A stretch of 64,000 nucleotides of DNA from Paractinoplanes bogorensis (GCF_018829635.1 NZ_JAHKKG010000004.1:620001-684000); one strand, 5' to 3'; positions 16,182 to 25,855 are shown, numbered from the stretch's first letter. Notes: generated by a model from the sequence alone, not told the origin. Translations and numbers: made by a program.

Positions 16182-17153
16182 ATGCGGGCGGACCGGCTGG
16201 TGGCGCTGGTGCTGCTGCTCCGGCGGCACGGCCGGCTCTCGGCGACCGTGCTGGCCCGCGAACTCGAGGTCTCGACCCGCACGGTGCTGCGCGACATCGA
16301 GGCGCTGTCCGCGGCCGGCGTGCCGGTCTACGCCGAGCGCGGGCGGCGCGGCGGGTTCGCGCTGATGCCCGGCTTCCGCACCGAGCTGACCGGCCTCACC
16401 CCCGACGAGGGCCTCGCGCTGCTGGTGGCCGGGTCGCAGCGCGGCACGCAGACGTTCGGGCTGGGCTCGGCGCTCGCCTCGGCGCTGCTCAAGGTGGTCG
16501 ACGCGCTGCCCGACAGCCATCCGGGGGCCGCCCCCGACGCGGTCGAGCGGCTGCTGGTCGATCCGCGGGCCGACCTGCTGGCGCGGCCCACTGCCGCCGA
16601 GGAGGACGTGCCGGACGCCGTCATGGCCGCGGTGCGCCGGGCGGTGCTGGACGGGCGCAAGCTGCGCCTGCATTACGCGTCGGCGGGCCAGGATCCGCGG
16701 TGGCGCACGGTCGACCCGATCGGCCTCGTGAGCGTGCACGGGCAGGGCTACCTGCTGGCCACGACGTCCGGCGCCGACCGGACCTTCCGGCTGTCGCGCA
16801 TCGTCGAGGCCGAGGAACTCGCCGAATCCGCGGACCGCCCCGGCCGCGTGGACCTGGCCCGGGCCTGGCGGGAGCGCAGCACGCGATTCCGCGAGGGTGG
16901 CGATCAGGTGGTGGTGCTCGTCCGGATCGATCCGGCGCGCCGGGCCGAGCTGACCGGCACCGCCCTGGCCGTCCGGGCCGAGGAGGCCGGCCCGGACGGC
17001 TGGTTGCGGCTCGAAGTGACGTTCCAGGACGGGCGGCACGCCGAGTGGGCACTGTGGCAGCTCGGCGTCGCCGCGGAAGCCGTGTCACCGCCGTGGTTGC
17101 GTACGGCCCTGCACGAGCGGGCCGCCGGCATCGCCCGGCAGTACGAACGCTGA
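16182..17153 (+). CDS. HTH/WYL-domain transcriptional regulator (YafY type)
   Basis: The 323-residue protein starts MRADRLVALVLLLRRHGRLS, with the winged helix at 1-60 (TRTVLRDIEALSAAGVPVYAERGRRGGFAL), a WYL domain near 145-215 (VDPIGLVSVHGQGYLLATTS, TFRLSRIVEAEEL) and a C-terminal extension. It is a clear paralogue of the regulator at 503, with the same start and the same divergent arrangement next to a small metabolic gene. It probably represses the RidA-like gene and itself through the palindrome at 16137-16165. Confidence 0.88.
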   Translation: MRADRLVALVLLLRRHGRLSATVLARELEVSTRTVLRDIEALSAAGVPVYAERGRRGGFALMPGFRTELTGLTPDEGLALLVAGSQRGTQTFGLGSALASALLKVVDALPDSHPGAAPDAVERLLVDPRADLLARPTAAEEDVPDAVMAAVRRAVLDGRKLRLHYASAGQDPRWRTVDPIGLVSVHGQGYLLATTSGADRTFRLSRIVEAEELAESADRPGRVDLARAWRERSTRFREGGDQVVVLVRIDPARRAELTGTALAVRAEEAGPDGWLRLEVTFQDGRHAEWALWQLGVAAEAVSPPWLRTALHERAAGIARQYER

Positions 17154-17160
17154 GGTCCGG

Positions 17161-18543
17161 TCAGCTTCCGGCCGGGGGCGGCGAGACGGGAATCGTGGAC
17201 CGGCGCGCGCGCAGCGTCCCCACCACGAAGTCGACCAGCAGGAAACCGGCCAGCGGAAGGCCGAACAGCGGCACCACCCAGGCGAGCCCGAACACCACCG
17301 GCACCCCCACGACGATGCCCCACGCCGGTAGCCGGAGCCAGGCGCCCCGGGCCGGCGGCGTACCGGCCACGGCGTGCCGGGGCCGCCGCTGCCACCACAT
17401 CCGGTAGCCCCACACGATGACGCACAGCAGTCCCAGCGCCAGCAACGCGAGCAAGATCTGGTTGGCCAGGCCGAACAGCATGCCCATGTGGGCGCTCACC
17501 CCGAGACTGCTCAGCTTGGCCAGCAGCGGGTAGTCGGCGAAGTCGCTGCGGTCGACCACGGTCCCCGACATCGCGTCGACGGCGATCCGATCCTTCCGTA
17601 CGGGAAAAGTGCTGTCGTCCTGAGCCACGGTCCACGCCGTCGTGGCATCGGCCGGCACGCTCACCTCGAGCGGACCGTCGAGCCCGTTCGCGCGGGCCAC
17701 GCCGACCACGTTGTCCACAGTGGCCGGGTCGAACACCGCGGCGCCACCGGACATGCCGTGGTGGCCACCGGCCGCCACCTCGGTGGACAGCGACGGCGTC
17801 CCGGCTTTCAGGGCGTCCAGCGCCTCGCCGAAGTTGCCGCCCGCGTACCGCGACCAGGTCAGCCCGGTCGCCGACAGGAACAGCAGCCCGACACTCAGCC
17901 ACAGCCCGGTCGAGGCGTGGAAACTGCGCGTTCGCCGCACACCCTTGCGCGCTTTGAGGTCGGGCCGGACGAACCGCTGCCGCCACCACAGCGCCAGGCC
18001 GCCGAGCGTGATGACCGCCAGCCAGCTGGCCGCGAACTCCGAGTAGTGCCGGCCGACGTCGCCGAGCTGGAGATTGCGGTGGAAGTCGTCCAGCCAGGTC
18101 CGTACGGGCGTGTAGGAGAACCACGTGGTGAGCTGGCCCTTCACCTCGGCCGTGTACGGGTCGACGTAGACCGTGTGCTGCCGGTCGCCGGTCAGGCCGG
18201 GCACGTCGAAGTCGACCTGCGTGGTGCCGTCGCCCTCGCCGGGCCGGATCGCCGCGACCGTGCCGTCCGGGTGCGCGTTCCGCGCAGCGGTGATCTGCTC
18301 GGACAACGGCCGAACCTGTCCGCCGGTGTCCGCCACGGTCAGTTCGTTCGCGTACACGATCTGGTCGATCTGCGGGGTGAAGACGTACGCCAGGCCGGTC
18401 AGCGCGGCCACGAACAGGAACGGCGCCACGAAGATGCCCGCATAGAAGTGCAGGCGTAACAGCAGGGGACCGAAGCCGCGTTTGCCGGCCGGTCTCGTGC
18501 GGGCCGCCGGGCGTTCGGTGGACGGGGGAGCGGTCGTCGACAT
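17161..18543 (-). CDS. PepSY-associated membrane protein
   Basis: The 460-residue protein has four main membrane helices in the PepSY_TM layout: one near residue 35 (FYAGIFVAPFLFVAALTGLAYVF), an extracytoplasmic PepSY-like region (YVDPYTAEVKGQLTTWFSY), a helix pair around 180-260 including LWLSVGLLFLSATGLTW, and a late one after HMGMLFGLANQ. A further hydrophobic segment lies at the C-terminus. Relatives (PiuB type) are tied to iron-siderophore uptake or reduction, but no siderophore gene or IdeR-type box is visible here. The start ATG has GAGGTGG upstream. Confidence 0.85.
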   Translation of the reverse strand: MSTTAPPSTERPAARTRPAGKRGFGPLLLRLHFYAGIFVAPFLFVAALTGLAYVFTPQIDQIVYANELTVADTGGQVRPLSEQITAARNAHPDGTVAAIRPGEGDGTTQVDFDVPGLTGDRQHTVYVDPYTAEVKGQLTTWFSYTPVRTWLDDFHRNLQLGDVGRHYSEFAASWLAVITLGGLALWWRQRFVRPDLKARKGVRRTRSFHASTGLWLSVGLLFLSATGLTWSRYAGGNFGEALDALKAGTPSLSTEVAAGGHHGMSGGAAVFDPATVDNVVGVARANGLDGPLEVSVPADATTAWTVAQDDSTFPVRKDRIAVDAMSGTVVDRSDFADYPLLAKLSSLGVSAHMGMLFGLANQILLALLALGLLCVIVWGYRMWWQRRPRHAVAGTPPARGAWLRLPAWGIVVGVPVVFGLAWVVPLFGLPLAGFLLVDFVVGTLRARRSTIPVSPPPAGS

Positions 18544-18652
18544 GGGGCCACCTCGGGTCTGGGGATGAGTGACTCGCAGCGTTGGTCGCCGCCCGTGTCG
18601 CGAAAGTTCCCGGGGAGCGCGACCATCAGGAGTGAAATCGAGGGAGGCGACC

Positions 18653-19453
18653 ATGACACTGACCCGGGAGTGGACGTACGACGGTTTGGCCGCGAAGGTC
18701 TGGGAGGGCGAGGAGGAACCGGCGCGCATCGTGCTCATCGCACACGGATACGGCGAACACATCGGCCGGTACGAGCATCTGGCCGCGCGTCTGGTCGCGG
18801 ACGGTGCCGCGGTCTACGCGGTCGACCACGTCGGCCACGGGCGCAGCAAGGGTGAGCGAGTGCTCATCACCGACTTCGAGGACGTCGTCGGCGACCTGCA
18901 CGGCCTGGACGACATTGCGCGCCACGAACATCCCGGGCTACCGGTCGTCCTGCTCGGTCACTCGATGGGCGGGCTGATCGCCGCGCGGTACGCGCAACGG
19001 TACGGCGACTCGCTGGCCGCCCTCGTCCTGTCCAGCCCGGTCGTCGGCCGCTGGGACGCGGTGACGCAACTGCTCGCGCTCGACGAGATCCCGGACGTGC
19101 CGCTCGACATCACCACCCTGTCCCGCGACACGCGGGTCGGTGAGAAGTACGCCGCCGACCCGATCGTCTGGCACGGCCCGTTCAAACGGCCGACGCTGGC
19201 CGCCCTCGACCGCGGCATCGACGCCGTCGCCCAGGGCCCGTCGCTGGGTTCGCTGCCGCTGATGTGGATCCACGGCGAGGCCGACCCGCTCGTGCCGATC
19301 GAGGGCTCCCGGTCCGGGGTCGAGCACCTGCGCGGGCCGGACTACCTCGAGCTGACCTGGCCGGAGGCCCGCCACGAGCTGTTCAACGAGCTCAACGCCG
19401 ACGCGGTCATGAACGAGGTGGTCGCCTTCATCGGTCAGAAGGCCGCGACGTAG
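18653..19453 (+). CDS. Alpha/beta hydrolase, monoacylglycerol lipase-like
   Basis: The 266-residue cytosolic protein has the oxyanion HGYGEH near 31-36, the nucleophile elbow GHSMGG with Ser104, a late catalytic Asp in GEADPLVP and a His in EARHELFNE. The order and the GHGRSKGERV motif match monoacylglycerol lipase/lysophospholipase (serine aminopeptidase S33) proteins, which release glycerol or lysolipid fatty acids. The ATG at 18653 has GAGGGAGG upstream. Its 3' end overlaps the convergent GGDEF gene by 19 bp. Confidence 0.87.
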   Translation: MTLTREWTYDGLAAKVWEGEEEPARIVLIAHGYGEHIGRYEHLAARLVADGAAVYAVDHVGHGRSKGERVLITDFEDVVGDLHGLDDIARHEHPGLPVVLLGHSMGGLIAARYAQRYGDSLAALVLSSPVVGRWDAVTQLLALDEIPDVPLDITTLSRDTRVGEKYAADPIVWHGPFKRPTLAALDRGIDAVAQGPSLGSLPLMWIHGEADPLVPIEGSRSGVEHLRGPDYLELTWPEARHELFNELNADAVMNEVVAFIGQKAAT

Positions 19454-21018
19454 CGGTCCTTGCCGGCGTTCTTCGCGGCGTACATCGCACTGTCCGCCTC
19501 GCGCATCAGGTCGTCCGCGGTGGCGCCGCTGCCGCTCAGCGCGATCCCGATGCTGGCCGACACCCGCGCGGGCCCGCCGGCGATGTCGATCGGTGCGCGC
19601 ACCTCGGCGATGACGCGTTCAGCGGCCGTACGGACGTCGTCCGGCACCGACACCCCTTCCAGGATCACGGCGAACTCGTCCCCGCCGAACCGCGCGACCG
19701 TGTCCGAGGCGCGCAGTCCGGTGCGCAGCCGGTCGGCGATCGTCCGCAGCACGATGTCGCCCGCGTGGTGACCGAGGCGGTCGTTGACCGCCTTGAAACC
19801 GTCCAGATCGACGAACAGCACGGCCAGCCGGTGCCCGGACCGGATGTGCCCGGCCAGCGCCTGGGTGAGCCGGTCGTGGAACAGCCGCCGGTTGGCCAGC
19901 CCGGTCAGCGCGTCCCGGAAGGCCAGATCCTGCAGTTCCCGCTCACGCTCGCGCAGGGTGGCCTCGACCTGCTCGCGCCGGGAGATGTCGTCGCGCAACT
20001 GGGCCGTGGCCTCGTCGACCCGTTGCAAGGCCCGGTTGCGGCTGCCGGTGAGCATGCCGGTCATCAGGCCGAGCAGCAGGGTGAGCGCGATCCCGGCGGC
20101 CATCGTGAACCGGCTCAGCCCGCGGTCGGTGGCCCGCAGCAGCTGAGTCGTGGGCCACAAGCTGACGTCCCAGTGCCGCTGCCCTACGGTGACGACCCGC
20201 TGCCGGGTGAGCGAATCATCGGGCACCCGCCGGCCCGGGCCGACCGTGGCCAGGGCGGACGCGCCGTCGGCGACGCGGACCTGGACGGCGCCCTGGCCGC
20301 GGTCGAGAAGCGTCTGCCCGAGGAAGTCCTGGCCGCGGACGGGCATCACGATCCAGCCCTGGAACACGTCGGGCGCGTCCGAGCCGAGCCCGGAATAGAC
20401 CGGTCCGGCGAACGTCACCGAGGTCTGCCGCTGGGCCGCCTCGAGGTTGTCGTCGCGGATCAGCTGGAAGGCCGGGCTGATCGCCAGACGGCCGCTCTGC
20501 CGCGCGATGCGGACAGCTTCGCTCGCCGCCGGCCGTTGCGCGAGGTCGGCGCCGGCGATGTCGACCCCGTCGAACGGATGCTCGAAGATGACGAACTCGT
20601 GCATGTCCTGGCCCGGCGCGGGCTTCAGCGTCAGCCCCCGATCGCCCTGCCCGCGCCAGTGCCGCTGCAGGGCCGGGACCTGCGCGGTGGTGGCCGGCAC
20701 GATGAAGTCGATGCTGGCCGCGCCCGGCAGCCGGACCGCGTCGAGGGTGGCGGTGATCCGGGTGAAGTCGTCGCCCCGCAGATCGGACTGGGCGCCGACG
20801 GCCGCGGCCAGGTCGGTCACCGTCTCGCCGTACCGGCCGGCCCGGTCGGTGACCGCGGCCGACAGGTCGTCGGCGTACCGGTCCATGACCTGGCCGGCGT
20901 AGCGGTCCTCACCGTGCTCGACCACGTCGTACGCCCCGGCCGTCACCGCGGCGCCCATGCCGAGCACGGCGACGACCAGGAGCGTGCCGGTCCACCGCCG
21001 GCCCCGTCGTCCCCGCAC
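19435..21018 (-). CDS. CHASE-domain diguanylate cyclase (GGDEF)
   Basis: The protein has a first membrane helix (LLVVAVLGMGAAVTAGAYDVV), an extracytoplasmic CHASE-type sensor of about 230 residues, a second helix (MAAGIALTLLLGLMTGMLTG), a coiled coil and a C-terminal GGDEF domain with an intact FGGDEF site. An RASD motif five residues before GGDEF matches the inhibitory I-site. It should make c-di-GMP in response to an external ligand. The GTG at 21018 (527 residues) is chosen because it sits next to AGGAGG, although spacing is short. The frame is open to 21171 through tandem repeats. Confidence 0.87.
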   Translation of the reverse strand: MRGRRGRRWTGTLLVVAVLGMGAAVTAGAYDVVEHGEDRYAGQVMDRYADDLSAAVTDRAGRYGETVTDLAAAVGAQSDLRGDDFTRITATLDAVRLPGAASIDFIVPATTAQVPALQRHWRGQGDRGLTLKPAPGQDMHEFVIFEHPFDGVDIAGADLAQRPAASEAVRIARQSGRLAISPAFQLIRDDNLEAAQRQTSVTFAGPVYSGLGSDAPDVFQGWIVMPVRGQDFLGQTLLDRGQGAVQVRVADGASALATVGPGRRVPDDSLTRQRVVTVGQRHWDVSLWPTTQLLRATDRGLSRFTMAAGIALTLLLGLMTGMLTGSRNRALQRVDEATAQLRDDISRREQVEATLRERERELQDLAFRDALTGLANRRLFHDRLTQALAGHIRSGHRLAVLFVDLDGFKAVNDRLGHHAGDIVLRTIADRLRTGLRASDTVARFGGDEFAVILEGVSVPDDVRTAAERVIAEVRAPIDIAGGPARVSASIGIALSGSGATADDLMREADSAMYAAKNAGKDRYVAAF

Positions 21019-21069
21019 ATCCTCCTGATCGGCACGGGCACCCGATCCGTTACCGCCACTTGCTCTCGC

Positions 21070-21300
21070 GCGTTGCGGCTGTCCGCGGTTGCTCGGTGTT
21101 GCGTGTTCCGACCGTCCGCTGTTGGGCGTTGCGGCTGTCCGCGGTTGCTCGGTGTTGCGCGTTCCGGGCATTCGCTGTTGGGCGTTGCGGTTGCGCGCTG
21201 TTGCGCGTTCCGGCCGTCCGCTGTTGCGCGCTGTTGGGCGTTCTGGCCGTCCGCTGTTGCGCGTTGCGGCTGTCCGCTATTACTCGTTCCGGGCCCGGCG
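21070..21300. repeat. 56-bp tandem repeat between the GGDEF and GH3 genes
   Basis: Units starting at 21070, 21126 and 21182 (GCGTTGCGGCTGTCCGCGG then TTGCTCGGTGTTGCG) recur with a 56-bp period and decay toward the GH3 stop. Sub-units of GTTGCGCGTTCCGGCCGTCC are visible. The array fills the gap upstream of the GGDEF gene. Confidence 0.8.
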
Positions 21301-21302
21301 CG

Positions 21303-23483
21303 CTAGCCGGTGACCTCGAACGTCGCGGTCAGGTCGGCCGTCGAGCTGCCGCCGACCCAGACGTCGAACACCGACTCGTCGAGCACCCAGTCGCGCTCGG
21401 CCGCGTTCCAGTAGCGCCGCTGGTCGGGCCCGACCCGGAACTCCACCCGCCGCGACTCCCCGCCCGGCAGCACGACACGCTCAAAACCCTTCAGCTCCCG
21501 TACGGGCCGGGAGGCGCTCCCGGAGCGCTGGTGCAGATACAACTGCACGACCTCGGCCGCCTCACGGTCGGAATCGTTGCGCACTTGGACAGAAACGGTC
21601 ACTGTGCCGTCGCGTACGGGGGAAGGATTGTCGATTGTGATGTCGGAAAAGCTGAACGACGCGTAACTCAACCCGTGGCCGAACGGGAAGAGCGGGGTGC
21701 TCTCCTCGTCCCAGTAGCGACGCGCCTGGTTCTCCGGCTCGTGCGAGATGGTGTGCGAATAGACGATCGGGATCTGCCCGACCGTACGCGGCCAGCTGAA
21801 CGGCAGCTTGCCGCCGGGGGAGACGGCCCCGAAGAGCAGGTCGGCCACGGCGTTGCCGCCCTGCGTGCCCGGATACCAGATGTCCAGGATCGCCGGCACG
21901 TGCTCGGCGGCCCAGCGCAGGTCGAGCGGGCGGCCGTTCATCACCAGCAGGACGGTCGGCGTGCCGGTGGCCACCACGGCCTGCACCAGTTCGAGCTGCC
22001 GGCCGGGCAGGTCGAGCGAGGACCGCGACGCCGCCTCACCGATCATGTTCTGCCACTCGCCGACCACCACGACGGCGACGTCGGCCGCGGTCGCCGTCTC
22101 GACCGCCCGCGCGAACTCGGCGTCCTCGTCGAAACCCTCCGGGTCGGACGGCGCGTTGCCGCCGAACATGTCGAACATCGACGGGAACGTCCGCTGCACG
22201 ACCGGCACACCTTGCGCGAAGGTGACGTTCTGCTCGCCCACCGCGCGCCGGATACCGTCCAGAACGGTTACCGTCTCGCTCAGGTCGTAGTCGAACACCC
22301 ACGGCCCGATGATGTCGCGCCGCGAGTCGGCCAGCGGCCCGAGCACGGCGATCGAGGCGTTCCGGTCGAGCGGGAGCAGGCCGCCGTCGTTGCGCAGCAG
22401 CACCGCCGACCGCTGGGCGGCCACGCGGGCCACGTCCCGGTGGGCCGGGTCGGTGAGCGTTTCCTGCGCGAGTCGCTCATCCACGTACGGGTTGTCGAAC
22501 AGTCCGAGCTTCGCCTTGGCCTCGAGCACCTTGCGGACGCGCGCATCGAGCACCTCGTCGCTCACCGCCCCGGGCAGATGCGCGTACGCGGGATCGCCCA
22601 TCGCCATCTCCATGTCGACGCCCGCCGTGACCGCCCGGGCGCCCGCCTCGGTCAGGTCGCGCGCATATCCGTGCGTGACCAGATTGCGCACGGCGTTCGC
22701 ATCGCTCACCACGAACCCGTCGAAGCCCCACATGTCCCGCAGCACCTCGGTGAACAGCCACTTGCTGGCCGACGCGGGGATGCCGTTGAGATCCATGTAC
22801 GCCGTCATGACGTTCCCGGCGCCGGCCTCGACCGCGGCCTGGAACGGCGGGAAGTAGACGTTCCACAGTTCGTAGTCGGAGATCGAGGCCTCGTCGTAGT
22901 CGCGCCCACCGACCGCCGCGCCGTAGCCAGCGAAGTGCTTCGGGCCCGCGATGACCGTGGGCTGGAACCCGCGCACCTGCGCGGCCGCGACCGCCGCGCC
23001 CAGGAACGGGTCTTCGCCCGCGCCCTCCACGATCCGGCCCCACCGGGCGTCCCGCGCGATGTCGACCATCGGCGCGAACGTCCAGTGGATGCCCACCGCA
23101 CGCGCCTCTCGAGCGGCGACGGCCTGCCCGCGCTCGATCGTCTCGAGATCCCACGACGCGGCCATACCGATCGGCACCGGGAAGATCGTCCGCAGCCCGT
23201 GAATGACATCGAACCCGAACAGCGCCGGAATGCCGTGCGCGTTCCCCTCGATCGTCATCCGCTGCAGCCGGTTGATCTCCGCCGCATCCCGCACGAACAG
23301 CAGCGACCCCGCCTCACCACGCCCGAGAGCTTCCTCCACCCCGCGCGGCTGCGCTTCCAGGTCGAGTCCCAGCGCCGGGTCGGGCTCGGCCCCCGCCGGC
23401 AGTTTGAAGTAGAAGTACTGGGTGAGCTGGGCCGCCTTCTCCTCCGGCGACATGCGCGCGAGCAGTTCCTCGACGTGATCCAT
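21303..23483 (-). CDS. Glycoside hydrolase family 3, beta-glucosidase
   Basis: The 726-residue protein begins MDHVEELLARMSPEEKAAQL and follows the GH3 order: (beta/alpha)8 domain with GPKHFAGYG near 180 and the nucleophile Asp in GFVVSDANAV, then the alpha/beta sandwich domain, and a C-terminal fibronectin type III-like domain (TVTVSVQVRNDSDREAAEVVQLY). It hydrolyses terminal beta-glucosyl or related residues. With no signal peptide it acts inside the cell, on imported oligosaccharides. The ATG at 23483 has AGGAG ten bases upstream. A long 5' region with a 24-bp palindrome lies behind it. Confidence 0.92.
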   Translation of the reverse strand: MDHVEELLARMSPEEKAAQLTQYFYFKLPAGAEPDPALGLDLEAQPRGVEEALGRGEAGSLLFVRDAAEINRLQRMTIEGNAHGIPALFGFDVIHGLRTIFPVPIGMAASWDLETIERGQAVAAREARAVGIHWTFAPMVDIARDARWGRIVEGAGEDPFLGAAVAAAQVRGFQPTVIAGPKHFAGYGAAVGGRDYDEASISDYELWNVYFPPFQAAVEAGAGNVMTAYMDLNGIPASASKWLFTEVLRDMWGFDGFVVSDANAVRNLVTHGYARDLTEAGARAVTAGVDMEMAMGDPAYAHLPGAVSDEVLDARVRKVLEAKAKLGLFDNPYVDERLAQETLTDPAHRDVARVAAQRSAVLLRNDGGLLPLDRNASIAVLGPLADSRRDIIGPWVFDYDLSETVTVLDGIRRAVGEQNVTFAQGVPVVQRTFPSMFDMFGGNAPSDPEGFDEDAEFARAVETATAADVAVVVVGEWQNMIGEAASRSSLDLPGRQLELVQAVVATGTPTVLLVMNGRPLDLRWAAEHVPAILDIWYPGTQGGNAVADLLFGAVSPGGKLPFSWPRTVGQIPIVYSHTISHEPENQARRYWDEESTPLFPFGHGLSYASFSFSDITIDNPSPVRDGTVTVSVQVRNDSDREAAEVVQLYLHQRSGSASRPVRELKGFERVVLPGGESRRVEFRVGPDQRRYWNAAERDWVLDESVFDVWVGGSSTADLTATFEVTG

Positions 23484-23762
23484 GGACTTCTTCTCCTGTT
23501 TCAGCGGGACGGTCGCTGTCTGTTTGCCGCTTCGGCGTGGTGGGTCCGCCGCGGGTTGAGCGTTTGTCGAGCGTCGGTAAGTGAGCGTCGGCGAGCGATT
23601 CGGCCGACTCGCGTTGAGCGTGGCGGCGTTTCTTGTCCGGACTCGCCTCACGTTTGAGCTCACGTTTGAGCTCACGTCTGAGTTCTCGTCTGAGCGTGAC
23701 TGAAGTTCGTGCGGAACTGTGGCGTTGAGCGGAACTGCGCGTTCGGTAGTCGGTCCCGACAT

Positions 23763-23786
23763 CCTTGCTTACACGTGTAAGCAAGG
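23763..23786. promoter_or_regulatory. 24-bp perfect palindrome upstream of the GH3 gene
   Basis: CCTTGCTTACAC is followed at once by its exact reverse complement. The core CTTACACGTGTAAG is like operators of TetR-type repressors. It stands 280 bp upstream of the GH3 start; no regulator gene is adjacent, so any regulator acts from elsewhere. Between it and the gene are short GTTTGAGCTCAC-type repeats (about 23645-23700). Confidence 0.65.
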
Positions 23787-23881
23787 AGCCTACTCCGGCG
23801 ACGCCCGACTGTCATGGCCCGGATTTCCGTGATGCTCACCGCTCACCGGCGAGACCCCGGGATCGCGGTCGCGGCGTGCTG

Positions 23882-24215
23882 CCCGTCTGCCCCTCGGCCG
23901 CGGCGTGACGCGATTTGGGTTCGCGGCCACGGTGGGTGCTGTCCCAGGTCTGGTCGCGGTGGTTCGGCCCCGGTCCCGGCTACGCGCGGCGCCATCTAGG
24001 CCTCGGTTGCGTTGCGGCGCGGTCTGGGTTCGCAGCTGCGGCGTGGTGCCCGTCCGCCTCTCGGCCGCGGCGTGACGTGGTTTGGGTTCGCGGCCACGGT
24101 GGGTGTTATCCCAGGTCTGGTCGCGGTGGTTCGGCCCCGGTCCCGGCTACGCGCGGCGCCGTCCAGGCCTCGGTTGCGTTGCGGCGCGGTCTGGGTTCGC
24201 GGCTGCGGCGTGGTG
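23882..24215. repeat. Two tandem copies of a 167-bp repeat
   Basis: The copy starting at 23882 (CCCGTCTGCCCCTCGGCCGC) is repeated at 24049 (CCCGTCCGCCTCTCGGCCGC), and similarity continues to about 24215 with few changes, which suggests a recent duplication. Confidence 0.85.
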
Positions 24216-24581
24216 CTATCCAAGGTCGGGCCACGGCGATACAGCCCCGGCCATGGCTCGGCGGCACCCGGGCCTCAGTCATGGTGTGGCGCTACCTCGG
24301 TCGCCGCCGCGACGCGGTGCCATCCCGCCCTCGATCGTGGCGTGACACTTTCTTCCGTTCGCGGCATCGTCGCGGCGCTGTCCGGGCCCGGTCGCGGTGT
24401 GGCGTCATACAAGCCTGATCGCGGTGTGGCGCTCCTTCAGTTCGCGGCTGCGGCGTGGCGTTATCCCAGCTCCGGCCACGGCGGCGCTGCCCTGGAACTG
24501 GCCTCGTCGCGGCGCTGTCCGGGCTCGGTCACGGCGTGGCATTGCCGCGGTTCGCGGCTCGAAGTGGCGCCATCGCGGTCG

Positions 24582-24739
24582 CCGCAGCCCCGGTTATGGC
24601 GGGCTGTCCGAAACGCGGGCTGTCGGCGGCGTTGCCCGAGCGACGGTGGTAGCGGCGTCGCCGCAGCCCCGGTTATGGCGGGCTGTCCGAAACGCGGGCT
24701 GTCGGCGGCGTTGCCCCAGCGACGGTCGTAGCGGCCTCG
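24582..24739. repeat. Two tandem copies of a 79-bp repeat
   Basis: CCGCAGCCCCGGTTATGGCG starts at 24582 and again at 24661. The two units are nearly identical along their length, with substitutions mainly at the 3' end. Confidence 0.88.
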
Positions 24740-24946
24740 CCCCGGCTCGGGCACGGCGGCCTTGTCCCGGGTCGCGGCCGTGACGTGGTGCTACGCGGCT
24801 CACGGCCGCGAGGCGCGCCAACTCGGCCCCGGCCGGATTTGCGCCCGCTGACTCAGGCCCGGCGTGGGGTTACTCCGGTTCGAGGTTGAGGCGCGCCGCC
24901 ACCCGGTGGCCGCGGATGAAGCAGGACGCCCCGCCGGCGTGACCGG

Positions 24947-25819
24947 TCAGCTCAGGAGTGGGCGCAGCGCTGCGTGTGCCCAGGCCTCGAGCGTGGTCGG
25001 TGTCGTCGTCACGAAGGAGCGCTCCTGCTCGGGTGTGAAGTCGTCTCGGGTGCCGGCTGTCATTCCTACTACTCCGGCGGCGGCGGGCTCGGACATTCCG
25101 GCGGAACGCAGTGCCTGGCGCAGGTCGTCGTCGGTGATCTGGGTGGCCTGGATGTTGTGGCCGGTGGCGGTGGACAAGATGGTGGCTACCTCGGACCAGG
25201 ACAGGTCGGCGGGGCCGTGCACGGCCTGGATGTCGTGGCCGGACCAGCCGGCCAGCAGGCGAGCGGCGGCCACCTCGGCGATGTCGCGCGGGTCGACCCA
25301 GGCCGAACGGCGGTCGAGGGGCATCGTGGTGGCCAGGGCACCCGCCCTGATCGCGTCGAGCATGCCGAACAGGTTGCTGAAGAAGTAGCCGCAGCGCAGC
25401 GTCAGCAGGTCGGCCCCGGTGGCGGCGAGCTGTTCCTCGTTGCGGGCCAGGCCGTCGATCAGGCCGGCGCCGTGGCGGCGCTCGGCTCCCACGCTGCTGA
25501 TCTGCAGCACCCGGGTCACGCCGGCCGCCTCGACGGCGGCGGCCGCATTCGCACCCATGGCGATCATGTCGGCCAGCGGGTCGGGTGCGGTGAACGCCTC
25601 GGGACTGGCCCAGAACAGCGCCTCGGCACCCTTCACGGCGTCGGCCACGAACGAGGCGTCGAGCAGGTCGCCCTGCGCCACCTCGACGTGCGGGCGCACG
25701 GCGTCGGGCAGCCTGGCCGGGTCACGAACGAGCACGCGCGGGCGCACACCCGCCTGGACGAGCAGCTGGACGACTCGAGAGCCGACATTTCCGGTCGGTG
25801 TAGTCACGGCAATCGTCAT
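24947..25819 (-). CDS. NmrA/SDR-type NAD(P)-binding protein
   Basis: The 290-residue protein has the atypical SDR dinucleotide loop TPTGNVGSRVVQLL at about 6-19, followed by RVLVRDPARL, which favours NADP(H), and the ISSVGAERRHGAG strand. This is the NmrA-like/NAD(P)H azoreductase-like group, including sensors and quinone reductases. No YxxxK pair is obvious, so it may bind rather than turn over the nucleotide. The ATG at 25819 is the family start; a GTG at 25834 is less likely. Confidence 0.82.
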   Translation of the reverse strand: MTIAVTTPTGNVGSRVVQLLVQAGVRPRVLVRDPARLPDAVRPHVEVAQGDLLDASFVADAVKGAEALFWASPEAFTAPDPLADMIAMGANAAAAVEAAGVTRVLQISSVGAERRHGAGLIDGLARNEEQLAATGADLLTLRCGYFFSNLFGMLDAIRAGALATTMPLDRRSAWVDPRDIAEVAAARLLAGWSGHDIQAVHGPADLSWSEVATILSTATGHNIQATQITDDDLRQALRSAGMSEPAAAGVVGMTAGTRDDFTPEQERSFVTTTPTTLEAWAHAALRPLLS

Positions 25820-25855
25820 AGCCACATGGAACACCGGGGGTATGACAATTTCCGG

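Larger units (their letters stand above)
23787..24946. other. Gene-free, repeat-rich 1.16-kb region
   Basis: No open frame here looks like a protein. Frames are long only because GC-rich repeats lack stops, and translations are low-complexity Arg/Ala/Gly. The DNA repeats phrases such as GGTTCGCGG, GCGGCGTGG and GGTCGCGGTG, and contains two exact-period duplications given separately. No tRNA or hairpin-plus-T-run was seen. Confidence 0.6.

Noticed and set aside
18544..18652. A possible iron box upstream of the PepSY protein
   Set aside because: No TTAGGTTAGGCTAACC-like sequence is present in the gap.
23915..24731. Several open frames of 70-240 codons on both strands in the repeat region
   Set aside because: They exist in all frames because the repeats lack stops; translations are repetitive and have no start with a ribosome site.
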